The notes under the pieces are model-generated. The model did no database searches. It saw only the letters and a list, made by a program, of their open reading frames with translations, and had not been told where the DNA came from. From Haloglomus halophilum (GTDB lineage Archaea > Halobacteriota > Halobacteria > Halobacteriales > Haloarculaceae): 64,000 nucleotides of DNA. The position numbers and the translations under genes are program-made. The stretch lies in contig NZ_CP101166.1 of NCBI RefSeq assembly GCF_024298885.1, positions 744,001 to 808,000 on the forward strand. The letters are read 5' to 3'. Shown piece after piece: positions 16,620-24,933 of this stretch. The number at the start of each line of letters is the position of its first letter. Position 1 is the stretch's first letter.

Positions 16620-17411
16620 TTAACAGAAGTTCTGCGTGGCGTACACCGACCCGTCGACGATGACGATGCCGATGCCCTGCCGGGTGAAGCGCTCCTTCAG
16701 GATGGCCTCGCGGTGGCCCTCGGAGTTCATCCACTCGCGGACGACGTGCTCGGCCAGCGTCCGCTCGGTCGCGGCCAGCCCGCCGCCATGGGTGAGGTAG
16801 ATGTTCTCGCCGCCGTTGCAGTCGATGCCGAAGCGGGCGTAGCGGTCGCGGACCGTCTCCCCGTCGGGGCCCTCGTGGGCGAAGTAGTCGCGCTCGTGCA
16901 TGTCCCGGGAGTGGTAGGCGGCCACCTCGGCCAGGTCGGTGTCGTAGTCGAGGGCGCCGAGGCCGTTCGCAGCCCGGCGGTCGTTGACCTCCTGGGCGAC
17001 GAGCCGTTCGACACGGGTCTCGTTGAGGCCGTCGCCGGCCGCCGCGCCGGGGCCCGGCGCCGCGAAGACGACCAGCAGCGCGGCGACGAGGAGGACGAGG
17101 ACGCTGGCGACGGCCATGTACGCGCCGCTCCGGGAGGGGGTCAGCAGGTCGACCCAGTCCGGGTCCTCGCGGGCGGTGCCCGCTGCGATACCGTCCTCAC
17201 GGGCAGTACCCGCTGCGATACCGTCCTCGCGGTCGGTGGGTTTCGGCTGCGGCCCGTCGAGGTCGATGATCCAGCCGCGCGTCCGCTCGGCGTCGAGGCC
17301 GGGGCAGTCGTGTGCGTCGGTCGACCGGTGAGCCGCACAGACCGGCTGGCCGCAGTGCGGACAGGCGGCCGTGACGGATGTCTCCCGGCCACAGACGACG
17401 CAGTCGGCCAT
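16620..17411 (-). CDS. membrane-anchored CAP-domain (SCP/PR-1) protein with N-terminal zinc finger
   Basis: This is a 263-residue protein. The N-terminus (4-36) is a Cys/His zinc finger of AN1 type (CVVC, CPHCGQPVC, DCPG). A linker carries a perfect 10-residue duplication (EDGIAAGTAR twice, about 62-81). One transmembrane helix (about 98-118) precedes a CAP domain (about 130-263) with AAYHSRDMHERDYFAHEG, GGENIYLT, HVVREWMNSEGHREAIL and a final GIVIVDGSVYATQNFC. CAP domains are secreted binding or protease-like modules. The topology implies a cytoplasmic finger and an extracellular CAP domain. CTTTTCAC on the minus strand (about 17434-17441) is a plausible TATA box. The gene sits between the repeat element and an RNA candidate. 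Confidence 0.9.
   Translation of the reverse strand: MADCVVCGRETSVTAACPHCGQPVCAAHRSTDAHDCPGLDAERTRGWIIDLDGPQPKPTDREDGIAAGTAREDGIAAGTAREDPDWVDLLTPSRSGAYMAVASVLVLLVAALLVVFAAPGPGAAAGDGLNETRVERLVAQEVNDRRAANGLGALDYDTDLAEVAAYHSRDMHERDYFAHEGPDGETVRDRYARFGIDCNGGENIYLTHGGGLAATERTLAEHVVREWMNSEGHREAILKERFTRQGIGIVIVDGSVYATQNFC
17170..17229 (-). repeat. Two tandem 30-bp units inside the CAP-domain gene
   Basis: Two near-identical 30-bp units encode the doubled EDGIAAGTAR segment in the linker between zinc finger and membrane helix. They differ at only a few bases, which indicates recent slippage duplication. The reading frame is kept because the unit length is a multiple of three. Confidence 0.75.
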
Positions 17412-17606
17412 ACCGAGGGTGTAGGTGACGGCGCGTGAAAAGCGACGCGCCGGCGGTGTTCCGGGCCCGGGAGGGAATCGAGGGGAGCGTCGAGAGCGAG
17501 GGCTGCTGGGAAGCGACCGACGCTCTCACACCCGGGCATACGTCCCACGCGTCCGAGGTGGGCCGGCAAGTGGCCCCCGCGTTTATTAGCGAACGGGACT
17601 CACGTG
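17412..17606. other. Intergenic region upstream of the RNA candidate; holds TATA-like GTTTATTAG
   Basis: No coding frame looks real here. GTTTATTAGC (17581-17590) is the only AT-rich stretch. On the plus strand it would start transcription near 17607-17612, at the 5' edge of the structured segment described next. Confidence 0.45.
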
Positions 17607-17900
17607 GGATTGCGGGATACCCGACCGCCTCTGACCCCACACCGGGCGCCGGGACCCGCATGTAGCATCCGAGGCCGCGCGCGGTCGGGGAGGCGTCGCC
17701 CCACACGACGCTACACCCCTCTGGGGAGGTCCGTTCCTGTCGGTACCCGAAGTCGGGAGCCACGGCCACGCGAAAGGGGGACCACGAACCCGGCGTGCCG
17801 AGCACCGGGTCCCTACCGGGTAGGGGCAGGTTACGGGCAGCCGTTGGGGGGAGAGACGATGTGTCTCGACTGCCCGTGTGGGTGGCTAGCACCCGCCAAT
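17607..17900 (+). ncRNA. Candidate structured non-coding RNA, unidentified
   Basis: About 290 bases follow a TATA-like box and are packed with complementary segments. These include CCCGACCGC (17620-17628) with GCGGTCGGG (17681-17689); GCGTCG (17693-17698) with CGACGC (17706-17711); CCCG/CGGG around 17746-17757; and GGTCC (17728-17732) with GGACC (17779-17783). Further pairs are ACCCGG (17788-17793) with CCGGGT (17805-17810), CCCTAC (17811-17816) with GTAGGG (17820-17825), and GGGCAG (17835-17840) with CTGCCC (17870-17875) enclosing GAGAC/GTCTC. GGGTG/CACCC lies near the end. TGTAGC (17661-17666) and GCTACA (17710-17715) would cross the first helix as a pseudoknot. The size suits SRP RNA, but I do not find the conserved SRP GGAAGGGAGC loop or the RNase P P4 motifs. 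The identity is unknown. Confidence 0.45.
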
Positions 17901-17914
17901 GATAATTCCATCGC

Positions 17915-17935
17915 TCGGGCGGCGGAACTGCCCGA
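17915..17935 (-). terminator. Hairpin just past the pcm stop codon
   Basis: TCGGGC (17915-17920) and GCCCGA (17930-17935) form a 6-bp stem with a 9-base loop, 4 bases beyond the pcm stop on the minus strand. It is a plausible RNA 3' end structure. No U-run follows, so a terminator role is an inference. Confidence 0.35.
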
Positions 17936-17938
17936 ACG

Positions 17939-18574
17939 TCAGCCACCGCGCATCTCGACGAAGCGGACACCGCCGTGGGATTCGCGGTCCAGCGAGCCGT
18001 CCTCGCGGCGCGTGGCCGCCACGAGCGTCTGCCCGACCCCGTCGGAGAGCGGCGCGAGCAGGCGCCCGCCGGGGCGGACCTGCTCGACGACGGCCTCGGG
18101 GAACGCGTCCGCCGCGCAGGTCAGATACGCGGCGTCGTAGGGGGCGTGTTCGGGCCAGCCCTCGTGGCCGTCGCCCTCGCGCACGTGGATATCGTAGCCG
18201 AGTCGGTCGAGGCGCTCGCGGGCCTCGCGGGCCAGCCGAGGCTCGAACTCGACGCTGTACACCTCGGCGCCGAGTTCGGCCGTGACGGCGGCGTGGTAGC
18301 CACAGCCCGTGCCGATCTCGAGGACGCGGTCGCCCGCACCGACATCGAGCAGTTCGGCCATCACGGCCACCATGTGCGGCGCGGAGATGGTCTGTCCGTC
18401 GCCGATGGGGAGCGGGCGGTCGGCGTACGCAGCGTCGCGCTTCCCCTCGGGAACGAACTCGTGGCGCGGGACCGCACGGAGCGCCTCGGCGACGGCGTCG
18501 TCGCTGATGCGGCCGCCCGAGACGAGGCCCTCGACCATCCGTTCGCGGGCCTCGCGATAGTCCGCATCCGCCAT
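17939..18574 (-). CDS. pcm: protein-L-isoaspartate O-methyltransferase
   Basis: This 211-residue SAM-dependent methyltransferase methylates isoaspartyl residues in ageing proteins and so starts their repair. Motifs in order: the family N-terminal AVPRHEFVPEG, PLPIGDGQTISAPHMVA (substrate side), the SAM-binding VLEIGTGCGYHAAV near 95, VYSVEFEPRLA, REGDGHEGWPEHAPYDA, and the closing RPGGRLLAPL. Length and motifs fit the family exactly. The gene lies six bases after the upstream zinc-finger gene on the same strand, so they probably form an operon. Confidence 0.96.
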   Translation of the reverse strand: MADADYREARERMVEGLVSGGRISDDAVAEALRAVPRHEFVPEGKRDAAYADRPLPIGDGQTISAPHMVAVMAELLDVGAGDRVLEIGTGCGYHAAVTAELGAEVYSVEFEPRLAREARERLDRLGYDIHVREGDGHEGWPEHAPYDAAYLTCAADAFPEAVVEQVRPGGRLLAPLSDGVGQTLVAATRREDGSLDRESHGGVRFVEMRGG

Positions 18575-18580
18575 CGGGTC

Positions 18581-19240
18581 TCACCACCCGGACCAGGCGT
18601 TCGAACTCCGGGTCTCGTCGCGGGCGTACACCCGCTTGATGTGTTTGGCGGGCGCCTGGTCGCCCGCGTAATCGAGTTTCTGCTGGCCGTAGCGCTCCAC
18701 GTCGCTCCGGAGGAAGATGCCCTCGACGGTGAACTCGTTCTCGCCGTACTCCTGGGTCTCGCCCACGGTGAACACCTCGTCGCCGGGCACCCGGACCGTC
18801 GTCGAGTACGTCGAGTCGTGGCGTCCGTCCTTCGGGTGGAGGGTGAGGTCGACCGAGACGTTGCCGACGACGCGGGTCCAGACCGTCTTCACGTCGTCGA
18901 CGGGCGCGGCGTCGGTCCGCGGGGATTCGTCCTCGCCGGCGAGTTCGAGGCTCGTCACCGCGACCGAGAGGATGGCCTCGTCGGTCTCGACGAGGAACTC
19001 GTCGTCGACCGCCAGCGTCTCGTCCGGGTCGAACTCGACGGGAGCATCGAACGAATCCCCCTCCTGGGAGACGATGACCCGGCGCTCGACGGTGGGCTCG
19101 CTCGGGAGGTCCGTCTTGTGGACGTGGTCGCACTCCGTACAGCGGACGGTGGCGTGACCGCTCTCGTGTAACACCTCGTGGACCGTCTCGTCCCCCGGCG
19201 AACAGGACGGACAGGCGACCGCAACGCGAGTCGTGCTCAT
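18581..19240 (-). CDS. HVO_0476-type zinc-finger protein
   Basis: This 219-residue haloarchaeal protein has an N-terminal zinc ribbon (CPSC at about 10-13, CTECDH at about 34-39), then a beta-rich acidic body (VERRVIVSQEGDSFDAPVEF, TVRVPGDEVFTVGE). It ends with HIKRVYARDETRSS. I recognise it as the family named after Haloferax HVO_0476, which in my recollection often sits beside pcm. The function is not established. The start at 19240 was chosen because the upstream frame extension has no other sensible start. It is co-oriented with pcm at a six-base distance. Confidence 0.82.
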   Translation of the reverse strand: MSTTRVAVACPSCSPGDETVHEVLHESGHATVRCTECDHVHKTDLPSEPTVERRVIVSQEGDSFDAPVEFDPDETLAVDDEFLVETDEAILSVAVTSLELAGEDESPRTDAAPVDDVKTVWTRVVGNVSVDLTLHPKDGRHDSTYSTTVRVPGDEVFTVGETQEYGENEFTVEGIFLRSDVERYGQQKLDYAGDQAPAKHIKRVYARDETRSSNAWSGW

Positions 19241-19425
19241 ACGGGCGGCTTGCCGGCCCGAGCGTATAAGCCCGCGGTCCCGGCGACGGGGAGCGTGACG
19301 GTACCACGCGCCGCCAGCAGCGGGGGTATCGGGGCACACAGCGCAGGAGTCCGGAGAACCGAAACCCCCGATTTCGGGCGCTTGAGGCCCGCCTAAACCC
19401 CGCAAGAAGCGGCGGACACGCCGGA

Positions 19426-19434
19426 TTTATATTC
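19426..19434 (+). promoter_or_regulatory. TATA box of the aconitase gene
   Basis: TTTATATTC is a strong haloarchaeal TATA box centred about 30 bases before the ATG at 19460, which predicts a near-leaderless mRNA. A CGTCAGACGA site (19448-19457) covers the predicted transcription start, directly ahead of the start codon. Confidence 0.65.
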
Positions 19435-19459
19435 GAGGGTCGCACATCGTCAGACGACA

Positions 19460-21439
19460 ATGGGACAGACGCTTACCGAGAAGATCCTCTCCGACCACCT
19501 CGTGGACGGGGAGCTCGAGACCGGCGAGGAGATCGGGATCGAGATCGACCAGGTGCTCACACAGGACACGACCGGGACGCTCGTCTGGCTGCAGTTCGAG
19601 GCGCTTGACCTCGACGAGGTCCAGACGGAGATCGCGGCCCAGTACTGCGACCACCAGACCTACCAGTTCGACTTCAAGAACACGGACGACCACCGCTTCC
19701 TCCGCAGTGCGGCGGGCACGTTCGGCGCGCACTTCTCGCGCCCGGGCAACGGTATCTGCCACAACGTCCACAAGGAGAACTTCGCGGCGCCCGGCAAGAC
19801 GATGCTCGGCTCCGACTCCCACACGCCGACGCCCGGTGGCCTCGGCGAGCTGGCCATCGGTGCCGGCGGCCTCGACGTCGCCGTCGCGATGGGTGGCGGC
19901 CCGTACTACATCGAGATGCCCGAGATCGTCAACGTCCGGCTGGAGGGCGAGCTCCCCGAGTGGAGCACCGCCAAGGACGTGGCGCTGGAGATGCTGCGTC
20001 GCCTCACCGTCAAGGGCGGCGTCGGCAAGATCTTCGAGTACACCGGACCCGGTGTGGAGAACCTCACGGTGCCGGAGCGGACGACCATCACCAACCTGGG
20101 CACGGAGCTCGGCGCGACCACCTCCATCTTCCCGACCGACGAGGAGACCAAGGACTACCTGGAGCGCCAGGGTCGCGGCGACGAGTACGTCGACATCGGC
20201 CCGGACGAGGACGCCGAGTACGACGACGAGATCGTCGTCGACATGTCCGAGATCGAGCCGCTCATCGCCGAGCCCTCGATGCCGGACAAGGTCGTCCCGG
20301 TCCGCGAGGCTGCCGGCACGTCCGTCGACCAGGTCATCATCGGCTCCTGTACGAACGGTGGCTACGAGGACATCCTCCCGACGGCGAAGATGCTGGAGGG
20401 TCGCGAGATCGACAAGAAGACCGAGATGATCGTCGCGCCCGGTTCGAAGCAGGCCTCCGAGATCCTCGCCCGCCAGGGCTGGACCGCGGAGCTGATGGCC
20501 GCCGGCGTCAACTTCTCCGAGGCGACGTGTGGTGCCTGTATCGGCATCGGCCACGTCCCCGCGTCGGATTCGGTCTCCGTGCGGACGTTCAACCGCAACT
20601 TCGAGGGCCGCTCCGGCATCGAGGACGACTCCGTCTTCCTCTCCTCGCCGGAGGTCGCGGCCGCGGCCGCCCTCAAGGGCGAGATCGTCGACCCGCGTGA
20701 CCTCGCCGACGAACTCGGCGACCTGGAGGCGCCGGGCGTCGAGCTCCCCGACAAGTACGACGGCTCGAAGGCCGACCTCATCGCGCCCGACGAGGCCGTC
20801 GACGACGGCCTCGTCAAGGGCCCGAACATCGGCGACGTCCCGCTGAAGGACGAGCTGGACTCCGAGCTGAAGGGGCCGAACCTCCTCCACATGGAGGACA
20901 ACATCACGACCGACCACATCATCCCGGCCACGCAGGACATCCTGATGTACCGGTCGAACGTTCCGAAGCTGTCCGAGTTCACGCTCTCGCGTGTCGACGA
21001 CACGTTCGCGCAGCGTGCGCTCGACAGCGACGGCGGCTTCCTCGTCGCCGGCGAGAACTACGGTCAGGGCTCCTCGCGTGAGCACGCCGCCCTCTGCCCG
21101 ATGTATCTGGGCATCGAGGGTGTCTTCGCGCAGAGCTTCGCCCGCATCCACAAGGCGAACCTGTTCAACTTCGGCCTCATCCCGCTCACCATCGACGCGG
21201 AGACCTACGAGCAGCTCGAGCAGGGCGACGACCTGGAGATCCTCGACGATGTCGCGGCAGGCGTCCGCGGCGGCGAGGAGGAGTTCACGGTCAGCGTCAA
21301 CGACGGCGAGTGGGAGTTCACCGCCAACCTCGACGCCTCCGAGCGCGAGCGCGAGATCCTCGCCGACGGTGGCAAGCTGTCGCACACGAAAAAGCAGGCG
21401 AAGGGCGGCGACTCCGGCGCGACGCCCGCCGACGACTGA
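19460..21439 (+). CDS. acn: aconitate hydratase
   Basis: This 659-residue iron-sulfur enzyme converts citrate to isocitrate in the TCA cycle. SDSHTPTPGGLGELAIGAGG is the substrate loop. The cluster cysteines lie in IGSCTNGGYEDIL (near 296) and ATCGACIGIGHVP (near 355). The swivel domain begins near 470 with NITTDHIIPATQDI and carries AGENYGQGSSREHAALCPMYLG with the catalytic Ser/Arg. It is of the short, mitochondrial-like/archaeal AcnA type. The strong promoter fits a high-flux enzyme. The gene stands alone, flanked by divergent pcm-side genes and the convergent J-domain gene. Confidence 0.96.
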   Translation: MGQTLTEKILSDHLVDGELETGEEIGIEIDQVLTQDTTGTLVWLQFEALDLDEVQTEIAAQYCDHQTYQFDFKNTDDHRFLRSAAGTFGAHFSRPGNGICHNVHKENFAAPGKTMLGSDSHTPTPGGLGELAIGAGGLDVAVAMGGGPYYIEMPEIVNVRLEGELPEWSTAKDVALEMLRRLTVKGGVGKIFEYTGPGVENLTVPERTTITNLGTELGATTSIFPTDEETKDYLERQGRGDEYVDIGPDEDAEYDDEIVVDMSEIEPLIAEPSMPDKVVPVREAAGTSVDQVIIGSCTNGGYEDILPTAKMLEGREIDKKTEMIVAPGSKQASEILARQGWTAELMAAGVNFSEATCGACIGIGHVPASDSVSVRTFNRNFEGRSGIEDDSVFLSSPEVAAAAALKGEIVDPRDLADELGDLEAPGVELPDKYDGSKADLIAPDEAVDDGLVKGPNIGDVPLKDELDSELKGPNLLHMEDNITTDHIIPATQDILMYRSNVPKLSEFTLSRVDDTFAQRALDSDGGFLVAGENYGQGSSREHAALCPMYLGIEGVFAQSFARIHKANLFNFGLIPLTIDAETYEQLEQGDDLEILDDVAAGVRGGEEEFTVSVNDGEWEFTANLDASEREREILADGGKLSHTKKQAKGGDSGATPADD

Positions 21440-21620
21440 GCGAGCCCCCGACGAACGTTCCCCTTTCTTTCGCGCCTGCCCGGAGAGCGTCGCGAATCAC
21501 ACACCCAACGCAGGACGCACGGATGGCTCGGCGTGGGCCGAGAACAAGAGCCAGGTAGTATAGCCCCTGGCACGCATATCATCGGCAACCTGCGAGTGGA
21601 TGGATGAGGCAGGACGACAA

Positions 21621-22451
21621 CTAGTCCATCCGCAACAGCTCGACGATCGCCAGGCTCAGTCCGAGCGGGACGAACGTCACCGCGACCAGGAAGAACCCGG
21701 CCCACGAGAGGAGCGGCTGGTCGGTGAAGATGAAGATGATGGGGCCGAACAGCGACCACGCCCCGAAGACGGGGACACCGACCTCCGGGGTCGCGAGCAG
21801 GTAGCCGACCGTGCAGAGCAGACAGCACAGCAGGATGAGATTGACCACGAGTGGGAACTTCGGGGTGAAGCTGCTGGCGAGGAACACCGGGTAGAGGAAG
21901 AACGTCGCCAGCCCGAAGATGGCGGTCTTCGGGGCGAGGTCGAACCGGTAGCGCTCCAGCATCCGGGCCGCGATGGTGATGCGGTCACCCATATCCATCG
22001 GCTCGGTGGAGGGACCGGCGTCGCCGGGTGGTGTAGCGGAGTTGGCGGTCTGCCGGGGGCCGGACCCCGTCGACGTACCGGCCCCGGCACCCGCCGCGCC
22101 AGCGGAGCTGGAGCCGGCCCAGCCCTCGGCGGTCCAGCGGGCGCGCTGGCGCTGGCGGGACCGGCCGTCGGCGTTGCCGCCGGCGTCGGCCGTGGTGGTA
22201 TCGGCCCCACCACCGACGTATCGTTCGTGCCCGAGTCGGTCGTACCGGGCCCGCTCCTCGGGGTCCGTGAGGACCTCCTCGGCCCGCTTGACGCGCTGGA
22301 ACTGCTCGGTCGCGTTCGGGGCGTCGTTGAGGTCCGGATGCGTCTGTTTGACCCGGTCGCGGTAGGCGGCCTCGATGGCCGCGACGCTGGCGTCGGAGGA
22401 CACACCGAGCACCGCGTAGTAGTCCTCCACACCGTCGCCCCGGTCGGACAT
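21621..22451 (-). CDS. J-domain membrane protein
   Basis: This 276-residue protein has an N-terminal J domain (about 8-75) with the key HPD tripeptide at 38-40 (RVKQTHPDLN) and EVLTDPEERARYDRLG. These residues stimulate Hsp70 (DnaK) ATPase. A Gly/Ala/Ser-rich linker follows, then four predicted transmembrane helices at about 165-270. It lacks the zinc-binding and substrate domains of true DnaJ, so it is a type III J protein that may bring DnaK to the membrane. The start at ATG 22451 replaces a GTG four codons upstream. Confidence 0.9.
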   Translation of the reverse strand: MSDRGDGVEDYYAVLGVSSDASVAAIEAAYRDRVKQTHPDLNDAPNATEQFQRVKRAEEVLTDPEERARYDRLGHERYVGGGADTTTADAGGNADGRSRQRQRARWTAEGWAGSSSAGAAGAGAGTSTGSGPRQTANSATPPGDAGPSTEPMDMGDRITIAARMLERYRFDLAPKTAIFGLATFFLYPVFLASSFTPKFPLVVNLILLCCLLCTVGYLLATPEVGVPVFGAWSLFGPIIFIFTDQPLLSWAGFFLVAVTFVPLGLSLAIVELLRMD

Positions 22452-22838
22452 TGTTGGTCTCACGGACTCGGGGAACCAAACGCTATCGGTGATTCACCGA
22501 GCATGAGGTCGCAGTGGCCGTGGCTCGAGGGTAGTAAAAGCGGGGTGGGGGGGTGGGGATGCACCCTGATCGGGTGCACCTGAGCGTAACCTCGGCAGGA
22601 GTATGAACCTTGTGGCCACAGCTACGTCCTCCAGTGTTGGCGAGAAGACACGAACTGACATCGGCGTACAGACTCAGACACGCCGGGAGAGTGGACGTCG
22701 TGGACCCATCGTCGCTGACGCCGAGCGGGCGGACGGCGACCCGGGCGTCGCGAGTGGGGCCGACCCATCGGAACCGAGCGTATCGACCTCGAACACCCGG
22801 CAACAGGGCTTAAATTCCAGGGGGGAGTAGAGCGGCCC
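22452..22838. other. Intergenic region with a 7-bp perfect hairpin and a G-run
   Basis: No convincing gene lies here. Positions 22541-22560 are a G-rich run. TGCACCC (22561-22567) and GGGTGCA (22573-22579) form a perfect stem with a 5-base loop. A 75-codon frame from 22603 has an unremarkable composition and no clear promoter, and is not called. TTAAAT (22810-22815) is the TATA box for rimI. Confidence 0.5.
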
Positions 22839-23327
22839 GTGACGGCCACCCCCCCGCGTCGGACGCTCGTGGTCCGCGAGGCCACCCGCGCGGACCTGCT
22901 GGAGGTGTTCCGCATCGAGCGGACCTCGTTCCCCCAGCCGTGGCCCTACGGGGCGTTCGAGGGGTTCCTCGGGACGCCCGGCTTCCTGGTGGCCGAGTGC
23001 CGCGACGAGGGCGACGACGACCCGGGCACCATCGCCGGCTACATCGTCGCCGATACGGTTCCGAACCACGGCAGCCCCATCGGCCACGTGAAGGACATCG
23101 CCGTCCACCCGGACCATCGCGGCCAGGGTATCGGCCGGCGTCTGCTGGAACGGGGACTCGCCGTGATGGACAGCCGCGGCGCCGCCCGCGTCAAACTGGA
23201 GGTACGGGACGGGAACGAGGCCGCCCTCTCGCTGTACCGTGACCTCGGCTTCACCCACCACCACACCGTCCCCGGCTACTACGACGACGGGACGGACGCG
23301 CTGGTGATGGTGCGTCCCGGAAGCTGA
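22839..23327 (+). CDS. rimI: ribosomal-protein-S18-alanine N-acetyltransferase-like GNAT enzyme
   Basis: This 162-residue GNAT acetyltransferase carries the N-terminal acetyl-transfer signature FRIERTSFPQPWP and the acetyl-CoA loop DIAVHPDHRGQGIGRRLLE. LEVRDGNEAALSLYRDLGF and a terminal GYYDDGTDALVM follow; all are typical of RimI/Naa10-type enzymes. It would acetylate protein N-termini, and in archaea the target range is broader than S18. The GTG start at 22839 is backed by a TATA box (TTAAAT, 22810-22815) at the right distance for a leaderless message. Confidence 0.92.
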   Translation: MTATPPRRTLVVREATRADLLEVFRIERTSFPQPWPYGAFEGFLGTPGFLVAECRDEGDDDPGTIAGYIVADTVPNHGSPIGHVKDIAVHPDHRGQGIGRRLLERGLAVMDSRGAARVKLEVRDGNEAALSLYRDLGFTHHHTVPGYYDDGTDALVMVRPGS

Positions 23328-23382
23328 GTCACCACACGCACTCACCGCCCGGGTTTTGTATCCGCACCCACTACACCCGGCC

Positions 23383-23976
23383 ATGAGCACGGGCTACGCC
23401 TGTCCGGTCTGTGACGACCCCCAGGCCGACATCGGCCATCTCGCCAACCACCTCGCGTTCACCGCGATACTCCGGGACGAGGCCCACGCCGACTGGCTGG
23501 ACGAGCACGTCCCGGCGTGGAACGAGTACGACGAGGCGGAGCTCTCGTCGGCGCTGGCAGACCACACGGACCGCCTCGAGGAGCGCGAGTACCCGCAGGT
23601 GTTCGAGGACACCACCGGGGAGGACGGCACCGCTCCTGGCCGGGATGACCCGACCGAGCGCTCGGGCGCGCTGTTCGACGACGGGCACGCCCACGGCCAC
23701 AGTGAGCAGGACGGTCACGACCACGGCCACCAGCACAGTCACGACCACCAGCACGGCCACGACCACGGACCGTCCGGTATCCCCGAGGACGTCGAGACGG
23801 CCTCCGTCCCGGGCGGTGAGATCGACGACGAGGAGCACGAGGCAATCATCGAGGAGGCTCGCGAGATGACCCGGAAGCTGCACGATGGCGACGGGGGCGA
23901 GGAGGGCGAGGGGGAGCCAACCGTCCACAGCGACGGGGATGACGGGACGACCGAAGACGCGACCGACGACGAGTAG
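23383..23976 (+). CDS. DUF5810-like protein with Cys/His finger and histidine-rich metal-binding stretch
   Basis: This is a 197-residue protein. The N-terminus has a C2H2-like finger (ACPVCDDPQADIGHLANHLA), which I associate with haloarchaeal DUF5810. At about 100-130 lies a long His/Asp/Gly run (alternating HGH, HDH and HQH units) that should bind several transition-metal ions. The C-terminus is very acidic. No membrane helix is visible. The His run could act as a metal store or sensor (Ni, Zn or Co), but no transporter or chaperone gene adjoins it. Function unknown. Confidence 0.75.
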   Translation: MSTGYACPVCDDPQADIGHLANHLAFTAILRDEAHADWLDEHVPAWNEYDEAELSSALADHTDRLEEREYPQVFEDTTGEDGTAPGRDDPTERSGALFDDGHAHGHSEQDGHDHGHQHSHDHQHGHDHGPSGIPEDVETASVPGGEIDDEEHEAIIEEAREMTRKLHDGDGGEEGEGEPTVHSDGDDGTTEDATDDE

Positions 23977-24006
23977 CATTAACCCGCCCGCGCCCGCGGG
24001 GCCGGC

Positions 24007-24468
24007 ATGGACGCCGACACCATCCCCGACGACCCGGCCGACGACCGCTTCCACTACGTCTACGAGAACCGCGTCCGGTACGCCGAGACGGACGCGCAGG
24101 GCGTCGTCTTCTACGGCGAGTACGTCACCTACCAGGACGAGACGTTCTCGGAGTTCCTCCGGACCATCGACTTCCCGTACGACGAGTTCGAGGCGAGCGG
24201 CGTCGACTTCCACGTCGTCCACACGGAACTGGACTACCACTCGTTCGCCGAGTTCGACGACGAACTCCGCAACGGCTTCCGCGTCGCGGCGGTTCGCGAT
24301 TCGAGCGCCGACTTCGAGTGGGTCTGCCGGCAGGCCGACGACGACCGCGTCGTCGCCAGCGGCGCCATCACCCACGTCGCCGTCGGCGAGGACGGCCCCA
24401 CCCGCGTCCCCGACGACTTCCGGGAGGCGGTCGTGGCGTTCCAGGACGAGCCGCCAGAGCCGGTGTGA
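24007..24468 (+). CDS. acyl-CoA thioesterase, 4-hydroxybenzoyl-CoA thioesterase (YbgC-like) hotdog family
   Basis: This 153-residue hotdog-fold protein has the family catalytic segment RVRYAETDAQGVVFYGEYVT, where the Asp and the following turn polarise the thioester. FHVVHTELDYHSFAEFDDEL lines the acyl pocket. It should hydrolyse acyl-CoA thioesters; the chain-length preference is unknown. A TTAAC box about 28 bases before the ATG (23979-23983) supports the start. It is followed by an unrelated small gene with its own TATA box. Confidence 0.9.
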   Translation: MDADTIPDDPADDRFHYVYENRVRYAETDAQGVVFYGEYVTYQDETFSEFLRTIDFPYDEFEASGVDFHVVHTELDYHSFAEFDDELRNGFRVAAVRDSSADFEWVCRQADDDRVVASGAITHVAVGEDGPTRVPDDFREAVVAFQDEPPEPV

Positions 24469-24543
24469 GGCCACACCCACTCCCGTGGGCGCACGCACCG
24501 GACCGACGACACCGATTAACACCCCGAGTGCGAAGGGGTCGCC

Positions 24544-24933
24544 ATGAGCGAATCGGAGGACCCGCATCAGGACCTCGGTGAGCACCTCGAGGAGCACCTG
24601 ATGGCCGACGGGGTCTACATCACGGACTACACCGTCACCGAGGGGACGTTCCACGTCGCCTACGAGACGGCCGCGCCCGAGGAGGGTGTGCCGCGAAACG
24701 AGATGGGGAGCATCCTGCAGGAACTGCTCGACGCGCACGCCGACGGCTGGCCGGCGACGGACGTTACCGTCTGGGTGTACGACGTCGACGAACCGGCCGA
24801 GGAGCGCGAGCCGAAGGGTCGCTGGGAGGCCCGCGAGGGCTGGTTCCGCGCGTTCGAGAACGACAACCTCTCCGAGACGGACCTCTCGACGCTGGTCATC
24901 TCGACGGTGGACCTGGAGGCGACGCGGGGGTAG
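24544..24933 (+). CDS. conserved haloarchaeal protein of unknown function
   Basis: This is a 129-residue acidic protein, predicted alpha/beta, with no signal or membrane helix. Notable segments are EEHLMADGVYITDYTVTEG near the start, a mid part WPATDVTVWVYDVDEPAEER and GRWEAREGWFRAFENDNL. It reads like a small single-domain haloarchaeal family (possibly DUF8159, unverified). TTAAC at 24516-24520, 28 bases before the ATG, fits a leaderless promoter. It converges on the next gene with no gap (stops at 24933 and 24934). Confidence 0.75.
   Translation: MSESEDPHQDLGEHLEEHLMADGVYITDYTVTEGTFHVAYETAAPEEGVPRNEMGSILQELLDAHADGWPATDVTVWVYDVDEPAEEREPKGRWEAREGWFRAFENDNLSETDLSTLVISTVDLEATRG

Noticed and set aside
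17607..17900. SRP (7S) RNA or RNase P RNA
   Set aside because: Size fits SRP RNA, but the conserved apical GGAAGGGAGC-type loop is not found on either strand; the RNase P P4 sequences (GAGGAAAGTCC-like and AGAACCCGGCTTA-like) are also absent. Left as unidentified.
22603..22830. 75-codon plus-strand frame starting MNLVATATSS between the J-domain and rimI genes
   Set aside because: No good TATA box at the right distance, unremarkable composition, and it runs into the rimI promoter region. Probably an open frame by chance in GC-rich DNA.
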